This document shows positions 1 through 8,304 of a stretch of 64,000 bases of DNA, piece by piece (within the stretch, counting starts at the first letter, position 1; each line of letters opens with the position of its first letter). The position numbers were made by a program, and so were the translations under genes. Under the pieces are notes generated by a model, which saw nothing but the letters and a program-made list of their open reading frames with translations, searched no databases and had not been told where the DNA came from. Where the stretch lies: positions 558,001 through 622,000 of the forward strand of contig NZ_CP080999.1 in the NCBI RefSeq assembly GCF_019645855.1, given 5' to 3'. The stretch is from Mycobacterium malmoense (lineage in GTDB: Bacteria; Actinomycetota; Actinomycetes; Mycobacteriales; Mycobacteriaceae).

Positions 1-56
1 GGACGAAGACCGCCATGACGCCAGTATGACCGCTTGGCCAGTGGCCAACCACGATG

Positions 57-116
57 GCGAGCAGACGCGGAATCGCATGATTTGCGTGCAAATCATGCGA
101 TTCCGCGTCTGCTCGC
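57..116. repeat. Perfect 29-bp-arm palindrome
   Basis: Two 29-nt arms (57-85 and 88-116) are perfectly complementary around a 2-nt centre (GT). It begins GCGAGCAGACGCGG and closes with the reverse complement, running into GCTCGCGAGCCC. There is no T-run, so it is not a classical intrinsic terminator, though it could act as a hairpin terminator or cruciform. Apart from this palindrome and the inverted repeat before the first gene, bases 1-219 hold nothing I can call; the preceding gene lies outside the window. Confidence 0.85.
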
Positions 117-168
117 GAGCCCTGCCAGAGCCGGCGCCCATTGGATCACGGCGCGGTGATCCAACCGA

Positions 169-195
169 ACCTAAAGCTTTACTTGACCTTTAGGT
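169..195. promoter_or_regulatory. Inverted repeat upstream of the L,D-transpeptidase-like gene
   Basis: ACCTAAAG (169-176) and CTTTAGGT (188-195) are 8-bp inverted arms 11 nt apart, ending 24 nt before the ATG at 220. The position suits an operator or a 5'-UTR hairpin. Only the symmetry is seen; the binding factor is unknown. Confidence 0.4.
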
Positions 196-219
196 CAGCG
201 CCGCCCGACGATTGAATCC

Positions 220-873
220 ATGCGCCGACTGCTAGCTTCGCTGGGGGCTGTGGCGTGCGTGGTGTGCGCGTCGCTTCTGCTCGCCCCGGCAAGTGGTGCG
301 GCGACCCCCTGGTTCGCGAACTCCGTTGGCAATGCCACGCAGGTGGTTTCGGTCGTCAGCACCGGCGGTTCCACCGCGCAAATGGACATCTATCAGCGCA
401 CCGCCGCGGGCTGGCAGGCGCTCAAGACCGGCATCCCCACCCACGTCGGTTCGGCGGGCATGGCGCCGCAGGCCAGGAGCGGGGTTCCGGCCACCCCGAT
501 GGGGGTGTACACGCTCGACTCCGCCTTCGGCACGGCGCCGAATCCCGGTGGGGGACTGCCCTATACGCAAGTCGGGCCGAATCACTGGTGGAGCGGCGAC
601 GACCATAGCCCCACCTTCAACTCCATGCAGGTCTGCCAGAAATCCCAGTGCCCGTTCAGCACGGCCGCGAGCGAGAACCTGCAAATCCCGCAGTACAAGC
701 ACGCGGTGGTGATGGGCGTCAACAAGAACAAGGTCCCGGGCGGCGGTGCGGCGTTCTTCTTCCACACCACCGACGGCGCCCCCACCGAGGGCTGCGTGGC
801 GATCGACGATGCCCAGCTGGTGCAGATCATCCGGTGGCTGCGGCCCGGCGCGGTGATCGCGATCACCAAGTAG
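220..873 (+). CDS. Exported L,D-transpeptidase-like (YkuD-type) protein, Rv0309-like
   Basis: The 217-residue protein begins with a Sec signal peptide (MRR, then a hydrophobic run ending near APASGA at about residue 27). The mature part looks like a YkuD-fold domain: the C-terminal third has HTTDGAPTEGC, where a His and a later Gly-Cys sit in the usual catalytic order. Classical L,D-transpeptidases have S/T-H-G-C; here the residue before Gly-Cys is Glu (TEGC), as I recall for the Rv0309 group, so cross-linking activity is inferred, not shown. Synteny with the following SnoaL-like, Rv0311-, Rv0312- and Rv0313-like genes supports an Rv0309 orthologue. It probably acts in the cell wall. The start is the ATG directly before the signal peptide. 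Confidence 0.8.
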   Translation: MRRLLASLGAVACVVCASLLLAPASGAATPWFANSVGNATQVVSVVSTGGSTAQMDIYQRTAAGWQALKTGIPTHVGSAGMAPQARSGVPATPMGVYTLDSAFGTAPNPGGGLPYTQVGPNHWWSGDDHSPTFNSMQVCQKSQCPFSTAASENLQIPQYKHAVVMGVNKNKVPGGGAAFFFHTTDGAPTEGCVAIDDAQLVQIIRWLRPGAVIAITK

Positions 874-880
874 CCGGGCG

Positions 881-1363
881 TCAGTCCAGGGCGCGACCGG
901 CTTTGACCTTAAAGTCCAAGCCCGCCAACGACATTGTGGCCTCATAGGTGCGGTCGTAGCCGGTGGCGCTGATCTTCCAGCCATCGTCGGTGCGCCGGTA
1001 GGTGTCGCGGTAGAAGGCCGCACCGATCAGCATGAAGTCGAAATCGGCGACGATGACCCGGTCTTGCAAGTACCAGGTGCCCGACGCTTCATCGCCCCCC
1101 ACCGTGATCTCCGGGTGAGTCACCCGGTGTTCGGTGATGACGGCCGGGCCCAGTGACCTGCGCATGTAGTTCACCAGGTCGACGCGGTTGGTGAAGTGCA
1201 GCTCCGCACCGACCGACGACCCGTAATCGCCGACCACGTCGTCGGTCAGCGTCTCGGCGAAGTCGTCCCAGCGCTTGGTGTCCAGCGTGCGCAGATACCG
1301 GTACTTGACCTGTTTGATCGCTTCGATGTCGGCTATCTCGGAGGCGAAGTCTTGGGGGCTCAT
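881..1363 (-). CDS. SnoaL-like (NTF2-fold) protein, Rv0310c-like
   Basis: The 160-aa protein has the SnoaL/NTF2-like layout: an N-terminal helix (ADIEAIKQVKYRYLRTLD), a Trp-containing segment (WDDFAETLTDDV), then alternating strands ending DGWKISATGYDRTYE. Such domains are found in small isomerases, dehydratases and steroid-binding proteins; the substrate here is unknown. The ATG at 1363 lies four bases beyond the stop of the upstream TetR gene, so the two are probably co-transcribed and the regulator may control this enzyme. It meets the L,D-transpeptidase gene tail to tail, 7 bp apart. Confidence 0.75.
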   Translation of the reverse strand: MSPQDFASEIADIEAIKQVKYRYLRTLDTKRWDDFAETLTDDVVGDYGSSVGAELHFTNRVDLVNYMRRSLGPAVITEHRVTHPEITVGGDEASGTWYLQDRVIVADFDFMLIGAAFYRDTYRRTDDGWKISATGYDRTYEATMSLAGLDFKVKAGRALD

Positions 1364-1367
1364 CAGG

Positions 1368-1988
1368 TCATTGCAGCACACGGGTGACCATGTCGATCAG
1401 CGCCCGTCGCTCCCGATGCCAGTCGATCGGGGTCCCGGTGATCATCTGCGCCAGCACCACCCCGCGCAGGGTGGCCCAGATCACTTCGGCCACACCGGAA
1501 TTCGCCGGGTCTTCGGTGATCAGCCGGCCGAGCTGGCCGATCGCGGAGTTCATTTCGAGCAGGTGGCGCCGCGAGGACTCGCCCGGACCGCCGCGGGTGG
1601 CGCGCAGGATTTCGAAGGCGGCCATCGACGTCGGGCTGCTATAACAGCGCCAGGCGGTGTCGACGACGACCTCGATGCGCTCGCGCAGCGGAAGCTCGCT
1701 GACATTGGCCGACGACAGACTGTCGACCAGCCTGGCCACGCCGTCGTCGACGACGGCGATCAGCATGCCGTTGCGGTCGCCGAAGTGATACTGGATGACT
1801 CCCCACGTCACGCCGGCGCGTTCGGCCACGTGCTTGGCGGTCGCGGCGGCGAACCCCTCCTCCACGATGCACCGGACCGTCTCGTCGATGATCCTGGCCC
1901 GAGTGTCATCCCCGCGTTTGCGCGGCGCGCTGGTGCGCCGGGTGGGTCTGATGGAGCGCCCGGGTGTCCGGTTCGCGGCAATGGACAT
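1368..1988 (-). CDS. TetR-family transcriptional regulator
   Basis: The 206-aa protein has a basic N-terminal tail (TRRTSAPRKRG) and a typical TetR helix-turn-helix: DDTRARIIDETVRCIVEEG, then AERAGVTWGVIQYHFGDRNGML. The C-terminal ligand domain is divergent. The ATG at 1988 was chosen because earlier in-frame starts would run into the divergent gene at 2028. It is transcribed away from that gene and just upstream of the SnoaL-like gene, so the roughly 40-bp divergent gap probably carries its operator. The AT-rich stretch TTGTTGACTTTATAACA there is a candidate, though its symmetry is weak. Confidence 0.85.
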   Translation of the reverse strand: MSIAANRTPGRSIRPTRRTSAPRKRGDDTRARIIDETVRCIVEEGFAAATAKHVAERAGVTWGVIQYHFGDRNGMLIAVVDDGVARLVDSLSSANVSELPLRERIEVVVDTAWRCYSSPTSMAAFEILRATRGGPGESSRRHLLEMNSAIGQLGRLITEDPANSGVAEVIWATLRGVVLAQMITGTPIDWHRERRALIDMVTRVLQ

Positions 1989-2027
1989 TGTTGACTTTAT
2001 AACATAGCCACGACTATTTTTGGGTCG

Positions 2028-3254
2028 GTGAGTCAGTCCCGATACGCGCGGTTGTCCCGTGAGCAGCTTGCCGTCCTGGTCCCCGAACTGCTGTTGATCG
2101 GGCACATGATCGACCGTTCCGGCATGGCCTGGTGCATTAGCTCGTTCGGTCGCGAGGAGATGGTGCAGATCGCCATCGAGGAGTGGGCGGGCGCCAGCCC
2201 GATCTACACCAAGCGCATGCAGCGGGCGCTGAACTTCGAGGGCGACGACGTGCCCACCATCTTCAAGGGCCTACAGCTCGACATCGGCGCGCCGCCGCAA
2301 TTCATGGATTTCCGGTACACCATCCACGACCGCTGGCACGGCGAATTCCACCTCGACCACTGCGGCGCGCTGCTCGACGTGGAGCCGATGGGCGAGGAGT
2401 ACGTGTTCGGGATGTGCCACACCATCGAGGATCCGACGTTCGACGCCACCGCGGTGGCGACCAACCCGCGCGCGCAGATGCGTCCCATCCACCGCCCGCC
2501 GCGGCAGCCGGCGGATAGGCATCCGCACTGCGCGTGGACCGTCATCATCGACGACTCCCATCCCGAGGCCGAGAGCATCCCCGCGCTGGATATCGTGCGC
2601 GAAACCCGCGCCGCGGCATGGGAACTCGACCCCATCGACCGGTCCGAGGAGGGGCAGGCGGACTACTCGGGCCCGCTGCTGTCCGATTTCGACTTCGGCG
2701 CCTTCTCCCACTCGGCGCTGGTGCGGATGGCCGACGAGGTCTGCCTGCAGATGCACCTGCTCTATCTGTCGTTTGCCATCGCGGTGCGAAAGCGTGCCGC
2801 CGACGATGCCGAGGCCGCCGCGGTGGGCACCCGCGGCCTGATCGGCCTGGCCGGCCTGGCCGCCGAGCGGATTCACAACGCCCTGGCGCTCCCTGGCGGG
2901 GTCGAAGGAACGCTGAGGGCGCTCGAGCTGCATCCGCTGCTCAACCCGGCGGGCTACGTCGTGGCGGAAGTGGAGGCGGACCGGCTGATTGTGCACCGGT
3001 CGCCGGCCCACGACGACGGCGCGTGGATATCGCTGTGCTCGCCGGAATCCGTGCAGCCGCTGCAAGCGATCGCCACCGCGGTGGATCCGCGCCTCCAGGT
3101 CCGGGTTAGCGGTACGAGCACCGACTGGACCACAGAACTAATCGAAACCGATGCCCCGGCGGGCGAACTGCCAGAGGTGTCGGTGGCCAAAGTCAGTGGT
3201 GGATCGTCATTCCGGTTTGAGCCGAGGCGTTCGCTGCCGCTGTTCGTGGCATGA
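2028..3254 (+). CDS. Conserved mycobacterial protein, Rv0311-like
   Basis: This 408-aa protein has no signal peptide or membrane segment and no motif I recognise. It starts MSQSRYARLSREQLAVLVPELL and contains a His/Cys-rich part around residues 100-140 (WHGEFHLDHCGALLD, FGMCHTIEDP) that might bind a metal or cofactor. Length and position match Rv0311 as I remember it (about 409 aa), directly before the Hsp70-like Rv0312 homologue. It starts at a GTG, divergent from the TetR gene. Function unknown; the conserved order with the next two genes suggests joint use. Confidence 0.75.
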   Translation: MSQSRYARLSREQLAVLVPELLLIGHMIDRSGMAWCISSFGREEMVQIAIEEWAGASPIYTKRMQRALNFEGDDVPTIFKGLQLDIGAPPQFMDFRYTIHDRWHGEFHLDHCGALLDVEPMGEEYVFGMCHTIEDPTFDATAVATNPRAQMRPIHRPPRQPADRHPHCAWTVIIDDSHPEAESIPALDIVRETRAAAWELDPIDRSEEGQADYSGPLLSDFDFGAFSHSALVRMADEVCLQMHLLYLSFAIAVRKRAADDAEAAAVGTRGLIGLAGLAAERIHNALALPGGVEGTLRALELHPLLNPAGYVVAEVEADRLIVHRSPAHDDGAWISLCSPESVQPLQAIATAVDPRLQVRVSGTSTDWTTELIETDAPAGELPEVSVAKVSGGSSFRFEPRRSLPLFVA

Positions 3255-3408
3255 ACCCGGACGTCTTGTCAAGGGGTTTTTAGTACCGCTTCGGTGACAC
3301 AATCGCATCGAGCGGGTACCAATGATGTTGCAAGCCATCGGCTTTCCGCGTGTCCGCGACTATGGTTAACGCTGGCCACCGACCTCTATAGACGAAAGTA
3401 TTCGCTCT

Positions 3409-5307
3409 ATGTACGACCCACTGGGGTTGTCGATCGGGACCACGAACCTGGTCGCTGCACGTAACGAAAGTCCGCCAGTAACGCGGCGTGCTGTGTTGAC
3501 CCTATATCCGCACTGCGCGCCGAAAATCGGCCTGCCCGAGGAGAATCCGAACCTCACCGAGGCGGGCGTGCTCATGCGCGGCTTCGTGGAGCGCATCGGT
3601 GACTCGGTTGCGCTCGTGTCGCCCGACGGGTCCGCCCACGACCCGGACCTCCTGACGGTGGAGGCCTTGGACGCGATGGTGCTGGACGCCGGTGCGGACG
3701 CGGCTTCCTCGGAAATCTCCATCGCGGTTCCCGCGTACTGGAAACCCAGTACGGTGCAGGCGCTGCGCAACGGCTTACGAACGCATTTGGGCTTCGTCCG
3801 AAGCGGCATGGCGCCCCGCCTGGTCTCGGATGCGATCGCGGCGTTGACCGCGGCGAACGCGGAGCTGTGCCTTGCGGCGACCGGCGTGGTCGGGGTGCTC
3901 GACTTCGGTGGCGGCGGCACCTCGGCGACGTTGGTGAGCCTCGCGGGGGATTTCGAGCTCGTCAGCCCCACAATGCGTTACGCGGCCTTTTCCGGCGACG
4001 AAATCGACCAGGCGTTATTGCTTCGGGTTTTCGAGGAACTAGGACATGGCAGCGGCATCGACCCGGCGAGCACCGCCGCGGTCGGCCAGCTCACCCTGCT
4101 CAAGGAGCAGTGCCGCGCGGCCAAGGAGCGGTTATCCACCGAAACCACAACCGAATTGGCCGCGGAACTTGGTGGGCGCCGTTGCAGCATGCGGCTGACA
4201 CGGGACGAGCTGGGGGACCTGATACAGGACCGGCTGACCGGCTTCATCTACGCGTTCGATGACATGCTGGCCCGCCATCACAAGAGCTGGGCGGACCTGT
4301 CGGCCGTGGTCACCGTCGGCGGCGGTGCGAGCATTCCGCTTGTCACCGAACGCCTTTCGGTGCATTCGCGCAGACCGGTCGTGACCCCGTCGCAGCCCGC
4401 GTTCGCCGCCGCGGCCGGCGCATTGCTGCTGGCCTCCCGCGGTGAAGAGCTGGATCTGCGGACGCGCACGTCCATCGGACTGCTCACGACCGCCGCCGCC
4501 GGCGATGTCATCGAACTGCCGGCCGGCGACGTGCTGGTGATCGACGACGAGGCGCTCACCGATCGCGAGTTGGCTTGGTCGCAAACCGAATACCCCGGCG
4601 ATGTGCGAGCACCATACACGCCCGAAGCCTACGACGAAGACGGTCCGGCCGGCTGGTCGATGCGCCTGAACGTGATCGACCCACCCAGGGAACGGCCGTG
4701 GCGTCGCGTCCGGCTGTCGCAGTTGATTATCGGGATGAGCGCCCTGGTGGCCATGACGGCGATCGGCGGCGTGGCTTACACGTTGACGGGCATAGAGAAC
4801 CGCCAGACCCCGCCGGCGCCCACCGTCGCGCCCGTGCCGGTGCCGCCGGTCAGCTCCCTGATACCGACTCCGGTCCCCCCGCCCCCGACGGCTGTGCCGC
4901 CGCCACCCAGCGCCGAGCCGGTCCCCAGCGCCGCGCCGCCACCGCCCCCTCCGCCGTCGCCGCCACCACCGCCGCCCCCTCCGCCACCGGTGGTGGTGAC
5001 CACGCCGCCGCCCGTCGTCACCACGAGACGCCCACCGCCGCCACCGACCACGACGCAGCCGCCGCCTATGACGACGGCGACGACCACCAGCCCCCCGCCG
5101 CCGCCCCCGACGACAACGCCGTCGCCCGCACCAGCTCAGGCGACGACGCCCACGACGACGGTGCCGATGACGACGGAGTGGATACACGTTCCGCTGCTAC
5201 CGGTGCCGATACCGGTCCCGGTTCCGCAGAACCAGGCCCCCCAGGCCCCTCAGTATCCGCAGTATCCGGGGAACTCACAGAACCCGTTCCTGGGTCCGGG
5301 GTACTGA
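3409..5307 (+). CDS. Membrane-anchored Hsp70-like protein with proline-rich tail, Rv0312-like
   Basis: The 632-aa protein has three parts. Residues 1 to about 350 form an Hsp70/actin-type ATPase domain with phosphate loop LSIGTTN, second loop LDFGGGGTS and the adenosine-type VTVGGGASIPLV. A single membrane helix lies near residues 436-462 (LIIGMSALVAMTAIGG). The remaining 170 residues are an extracytoplasmic Pro/Thr-rich region with poly-Pro runs, ending in a Tyr/Gln/Pro motif (QYPQYPGNSQNPF). There is no substrate-binding domain, so it is unlikely to be a folding chaperone. An N-in topology would put the nucleotide domain in the cytoplasm and the tail in the wall. It clusters with the Rv0311- and Rv0313-like genes and has a relative at 32417-34039. 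Confidence 0.85.
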   Translation: MYDPLGLSIGTTNLVAARNESPPVTRRAVLTLYPHCAPKIGLPEENPNLTEAGVLMRGFVERIGDSVALVSPDGSAHDPDLLTVEALDAMVLDAGADAASSEISIAVPAYWKPSTVQALRNGLRTHLGFVRSGMAPRLVSDAIAALTAANAELCLAATGVVGVLDFGGGGTSATLVSLAGDFELVSPTMRYAAFSGDEIDQALLLRVFEELGHGSGIDPASTAAVGQLTLLKEQCRAAKERLSTETTTELAAELGGRRCSMRLTRDELGDLIQDRLTGFIYAFDDMLARHHKSWADLSAVVTVGGGASIPLVTERLSVHSRRPVVTPSQPAFAAAAGALLLASRGEELDLRTRTSIGLLTTAAAGDVIELPAGDVLVIDDEALTDRELAWSQTEYPGDVRAPYTPEAYDEDGPAGWSMRLNVIDPPRERPWRRVRLSQLIIGMSALVAMTAIGGVAYTLTGIENRQTPPAPTVAPVPVPPVSSLIPTPVPPPPTAVPPPPSAEPVPSAAPPPPPPPSPPPPPPPPPPVVVTTPPPVVTTRRPPPPPTTTQPPPMTTATTTSPPPPPPTTTPSPAPAQATTPTTTVPMTTEWIHVPLLPVPIPVPVPQNQAPQAPQYPQYPGNSQNPFLGPGY

Positions 5308-5389
5308 TCGGGCCGCAGGCGGCCGTGGCGGATGGGCGTCGACTGGGCGCACACTGGGCACCAGCGGTGTGAGCTGCAAGGAGGTCGGT

Positions 5390-5776
5390 GTGGCCGAGTA
5401 CGGTGCGTTCGGATTCGATCCCGACGAGTTCGACCGAGTGATCAGGGAGGGCAGCGAGGGCCTGCGCGACCTGTTCGAGCGGATCGGCAATTTTGTCGCC
5501 GGTCCCGGTGTCAGGACGGGCTGGTCGGCGTTCTTCGAGGACCCGTCGCGGCGGCCCCGCTCCGCGCCAGAGACCGCCGGCGAGGCCGGTGACGGGGTCT
5601 GGGCCATCTACACCGTGGACGCCGACGGCGGTGCGCACGTCGAACAGGTCTATGCGACCGAACTCGACGCGCTGCGCGCCAACAAGAACAACGTCGATCC
5701 GAAGCGCAAGGTGCGCTTCCTGCCCTACGGCATCGCGGTCAGCGTCCTCGACGACGACTCGGAAGAGCCGTCCTAG
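5390..5776 (+). CDS. Small conserved protein, Rv0313-like
   Basis: This 128-aa acidic soluble protein starts VAEYGAFGFDPDEFDRVIREG and ends DDDSEEPS. I chose GTG 5390 because AAGGAGG sits five bases before it and the length then matches my recollection of Rv0313; GTG 5369 is also open. No catalytic motif is visible. The middle (WAIYTVDADGGAHVEQVYATE) looks like a small alpha/beta domain. It lies about 80 bp after the Hsp70-like membrane protein and is probably in the same transcript. Confidence 0.75.
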   Translation: MAEYGAFGFDPDEFDRVIREGSEGLRDLFERIGNFVAGPGVRTGWSAFFEDPSRRPRSAPETAGEAGDGVWAIYTVDADGGAHVEQVYATELDALRANKNNVDPKRKVRFLPYGIAVSVLDDDSEEPS

Positions 5777-5867
5777 CGCTGGCCCAGCGGGCGCTCGAGT
5801 TCCCGGATCCGTTCTTCCCGGTCGTCCTGCGTGTCCCCGCACGGATGCTCCCACCGGATCGCGGCCA

Positions 5868-6923
5868 ATGGGTAGTTTCAGCACCGTGCCCGATTTGCCG
5901 AACCGCCAGATCTTGTTGCGTCGCCGCCCGGTCGGCCTGGTCCAGGCCGGTGACACGCAGCTGGTCACCACGCCGGCACCCGAGCCCGCGGAGGGTGAGG
6001 CGCTGGTCCGGACCACCTACGTGGGACTCGACGCCGCCGTGCGCACCTGGCTGAACGACCAGCCCGGCTACCTGCCGCCGGTGCAGCTGGGCGAGGTCAT
6101 CCGGGCCGCCGGGATCGGCGAGGTCGTGGCCTCGCGCTGTGACGCCTACGAGGTCGGCGACGTCGTCACCACGCTGACCGGTTTCCAGGAGTACGTGATC
6201 GTCCGCGACGACGTGTTCAGCACGCCCATCCCCGGCAAGGCCCACCCAGCCGAGAAAGTCGACCAACTGGCGGTGATGTCCGTGTACGGCCCGACCGGGG
6301 CCACGGCCTACATCGGGATGACGGACATCGGCCGGCCCCAGCCCGGGGAGACGGTCGTGGTGTCGGCTGCGGCGGGCGCCACCGGATCGGTGGCCGGGCA
6401 GATCGCCAAGATCGCCGGCGCCCGGGTGGTGGGCATCGCGGGCGGGCCGGAGAAATGCCGCGCGGTGATCGAGGACTTCGGGTTCGACGCGTGCATCGAC
6501 TACAAAAACGACGACCTCGCGGCGGCGCTCAAGCAGCATTGCCCCCGCCGGGTCAACGTCTACTTCGACAACGTCGGCGGGCCGATCCTGGACGCGGTGC
6601 TGGGCCGCCTGGCCACCAAGGCGCGGGTGGTGCTCTGCGGCGTCATCTCCAGCTACCTGAGCGGGGAGCACCCGGGACCGGCCAACTACGTGAACCTGCT
6701 GTCCAAGACCGCGCTGATGCAGGGGTTCAACGCACTCGACGAGTGGGGTCGCTTCGAGGAGGCGTTCGCCGCGCTTAGGCGGTGGGAACGCGAGGGTCGG
6801 ATCAGACACCGCCAGACCATCTTCGAGGGCATCGAGTCGTGCGTCGATGCCCTCAACGGGCTGTTCACCGGGGCCAACATCGGCAAGATGCTGGTCAGAC
6901 TCAGCGAACCCACTTCCGCCTAA
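5868..6923 (+). CDS. NADP-dependent zinc-free MDR oxidoreductase
   Basis: The 351-aa protein belongs to the medium-chain dehydrogenase/reductase superfamily, closest to the zinc-free NADP-dependent alkenal/one (leukotriene B4 dehydrogenase-like) branch. It begins LPNRQILLRRRPVG as these enzymes do and has the nucleotide loop AAAGATGSVAGQIAKIAGARVVG and the segment FDNVGGPILDAVLGRL. No zinc ligands are seen. It probably reduces alpha,beta-unsaturated carbonyls; the physiological substrate is unknown. ATG 5868 or GTG 5886 could be the start. Confidence 0.85.
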   Translation: MGSFSTVPDLPNRQILLRRRPVGLVQAGDTQLVTTPAPEPAEGEALVRTTYVGLDAAVRTWLNDQPGYLPPVQLGEVIRAAGIGEVVASRCDAYEVGDVVTTLTGFQEYVIVRDDVFSTPIPGKAHPAEKVDQLAVMSVYGPTGATAYIGMTDIGRPQPGETVVVSAAAGATGSVAGQIAKIAGARVVGIAGGPEKCRAVIEDFGFDACIDYKNDDLAAALKQHCPRRVNVYFDNVGGPILDAVLGRLATKARVVLCGVISSYLSGEHPGPANYVNLLSKTALMQGFNALDEWGRFEEAFAALRRWEREGRIRHRQTIFEGIESCVDALNGLFTGANIGKMLVRLSEPTSA

Positions 6924-6935
6924 GGCGCGGGTGTC

Positions 6936-7550
6936 TTAGCCCTCGCCGAGGACGCGGTGCAGCGCCTTCTTCGCCTCGGTCAGGGCTGCCAGGACCTTGG
7001 TCCGGGTCTCGGCGAGCTGCTGTTTCTGCTCGTCGGTGCCGGTCCAGACGATGGTGCGAGCCAGACCGGCGAGTTCGAAGAGTTCCCTGCGGATCTTGAA
7101 GACGTCGCCGAACTTGGCCGCCCGCCCCAGGAAGGCGTGCGCGGTCTCGCTGCTGACGCCGCGCCAGGCGAGCAGGTTCTGGCCGAGTTCGGTCAGGGTC
7201 GCCACCCCGTTGTCGACCGTGACCACGCCCCGGCCGGCAAGCAGCCCGATGGCAAGCTCCGCCAGGTCCTGCGGCGGGTTAAACGCGCCGTCGGTTGCGT
7301 CGGACACCCGCTGCACGACTTGGGCGGCGTCGGCCGGCCCATCGAGTAGCAGCGCCGCAGTGACGAAGGCCGCGCGCTTGAGACCATGGCGACCGTGCGG
7401 GCCGAAACCCTTCTTGAAGCCGGGTCCGCCAAAGCCGGGGCCACCCCAGCCGGGTCCGCCGAAACCGGGTCCGCCAAAGCCGGGTCCGCCGAAGCCGGGT
7501 CCGCCGAAGCCGGGTCCGCCGAAACCGCCGAAGAATCCACCACCAGACAT
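6936..7550 (-). CDS. Glycine-rich PadR-like winged-helix regulator
   Basis: The 204-aa protein has an N-terminal low-complexity run of GFGGP repeats (residues 1 to about 48), then a basic linker (KKGFGPHGRHGLKR) and a winged-helix-like domain: AAFVTAALLLDGPADAAQVV, LAELAIGLLAGRGVVTVDNGVATLT. The C-terminal part is helical and may dimerise. It resembles PadR-like regulators with Gly-rich N-termini common in actinobacteria. It diverges from a MarR gene across a short gap with two palindromes, which suggests shared control. Confidence 0.65.
   Translation of the reverse strand: MSGGGFFGGFGGPGFGGPGFGGPGFGGPGFGGPGWGGPGFGGPGFKKGFGPHGRHGLKRAAFVTAALLLDGPADAAQVVQRVSDATDGAFNPPQDLAELAIGLLAGRGVVTVDNGVATLTELGQNLLAWRGVSSETAHAFLGRAAKFGDVFKIRRELFELAGLARTIVWTGTDEQKQQLAETRTKVLAALTEAKKALHRVLGEG
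7421..7525 (-). repeat. Seven tandem 15-bp units encoding Gly-Phe-Gly-Gly-Pro
   Basis: Seven in-phase 15-bp units of the form CGGGTCCGCCGAAGC run from 7421 to 7525; the unit at 7436 is the most diverged. They encode GFGGP in the minus-strand regulator. Unit number could change by slippage without shifting the frame. Confidence 0.9.
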
Positions 7551-7568
7551 CGCTGTCGTTCCTTTCTA

Positions 7569-7603
7569 TTTAGGTCCACTAAAGGCTATCAAGCTCCTTG
7601 ATA
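7569..7603. promoter_or_regulatory. Candidate MarR/PadR operators in divergent gap
   Basis: Two palindromes lie between the divergent regulators: TTTAG-GTCCA-CTAAA (7569-7583) and TATCAAG-CTC-CTTGATA (7587-7603). The second has the ATCAAG/CTTGAT symmetry typical of MarR sites. A looser pair TCAA-GGAAA-TTGA follows at 7622-7634. Confidence 0.55.
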
Positions 7604-7668
7604 CCACCGAGCTCGTCGATGTCAAGGAAATTGATGGTCGTGCGTCGAACTGCTTGGCGCATGTCAGC

Positions 7669-8121
7669 ATGTTGGGCATGGGTCAATCCGATGATGAGCC
7701 GCTGGGATTCTTGCTGTACCGCGTGATGGCGGCGCTGCGGCCCCAGGTCGCCGCGGAGCTCAAGCCGCTGGGGCTCGGCCTGCCGGAATTCGTGTGCATG
7801 CGGATCTTGTCGATGCATCCGGGGCTCACCAGCGCCGAGCTGGCCCGCGGTACCAATGTCTCCGCGCAGGCGATGAACCAGGTGCTGCACGCACTGGAGG
7901 ACCGCGGTGTCCTGCATCGTCCGGCGTCGACCCCGGCAGGGCGGGCAATGCCGGCCCAGCTCACCCGCCATGGCAAGGCACTGCTGAAGCGCGCGGAGGC
8001 CGCCGTAGAAGTGGCCGATCGACGGATGTTGAACCGGCTCACCGTCGACGAACAACGCCACCTCAAGCAACTCCTCTATGCGGCGGGAACCCGCCCCGCA
8101 GAAGGTTGCCGAAATCCCTGA
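7669..8121 (+). CDS. MarR-family transcriptional regulator
   Basis: The 150-aa protein has the MarR layout: a dimerisation helix (LGFLLYRVMAALRPQVAAELK), winged-helix DNA-binding part (GLTSAELARGTNVSAQAMNQVLHALEDRG), wing (ASTPAGRAMPAQLTRHGKALL) and a C-terminal helix. Starts at 7669 or 7678 are both possible and neither has a clear ribosome site. It faces the Gly-rich PadR-like gene; palindromes upstream suggest autoregulation and control of that neighbour. Confidence 0.85.
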   Translation: MLGMGQSDDEPLGFLLYRVMAALRPQVAAELKPLGLGLPEFVCMRILSMHPGLTSAELARGTNVSAQAMNQVLHALEDRGVLHRPASTPAGRAMPAQLTRHGKALLKRAEAAVEVADRRMLNRLTVDEQRHLKQLLYAAGTRPAEGCRNP

Positions 8122-8304
8122 GCCGAAGGCGGTTCGCAGCCAACGGCAGGGGTTTGCCGGTTGGACCCCGAGCGGCTCCCATCCCTAGGCTGCGAGATGC
8201 ACCCGTGCCCCGCCGCATGGTTTCATAACACCGTTTGCGAAAGTTGCTTAGGGGGATGGCGTCAAGTCTGAGGTCCCGGCTTTACGAGATTGGTGGTATT
8301 GAAG

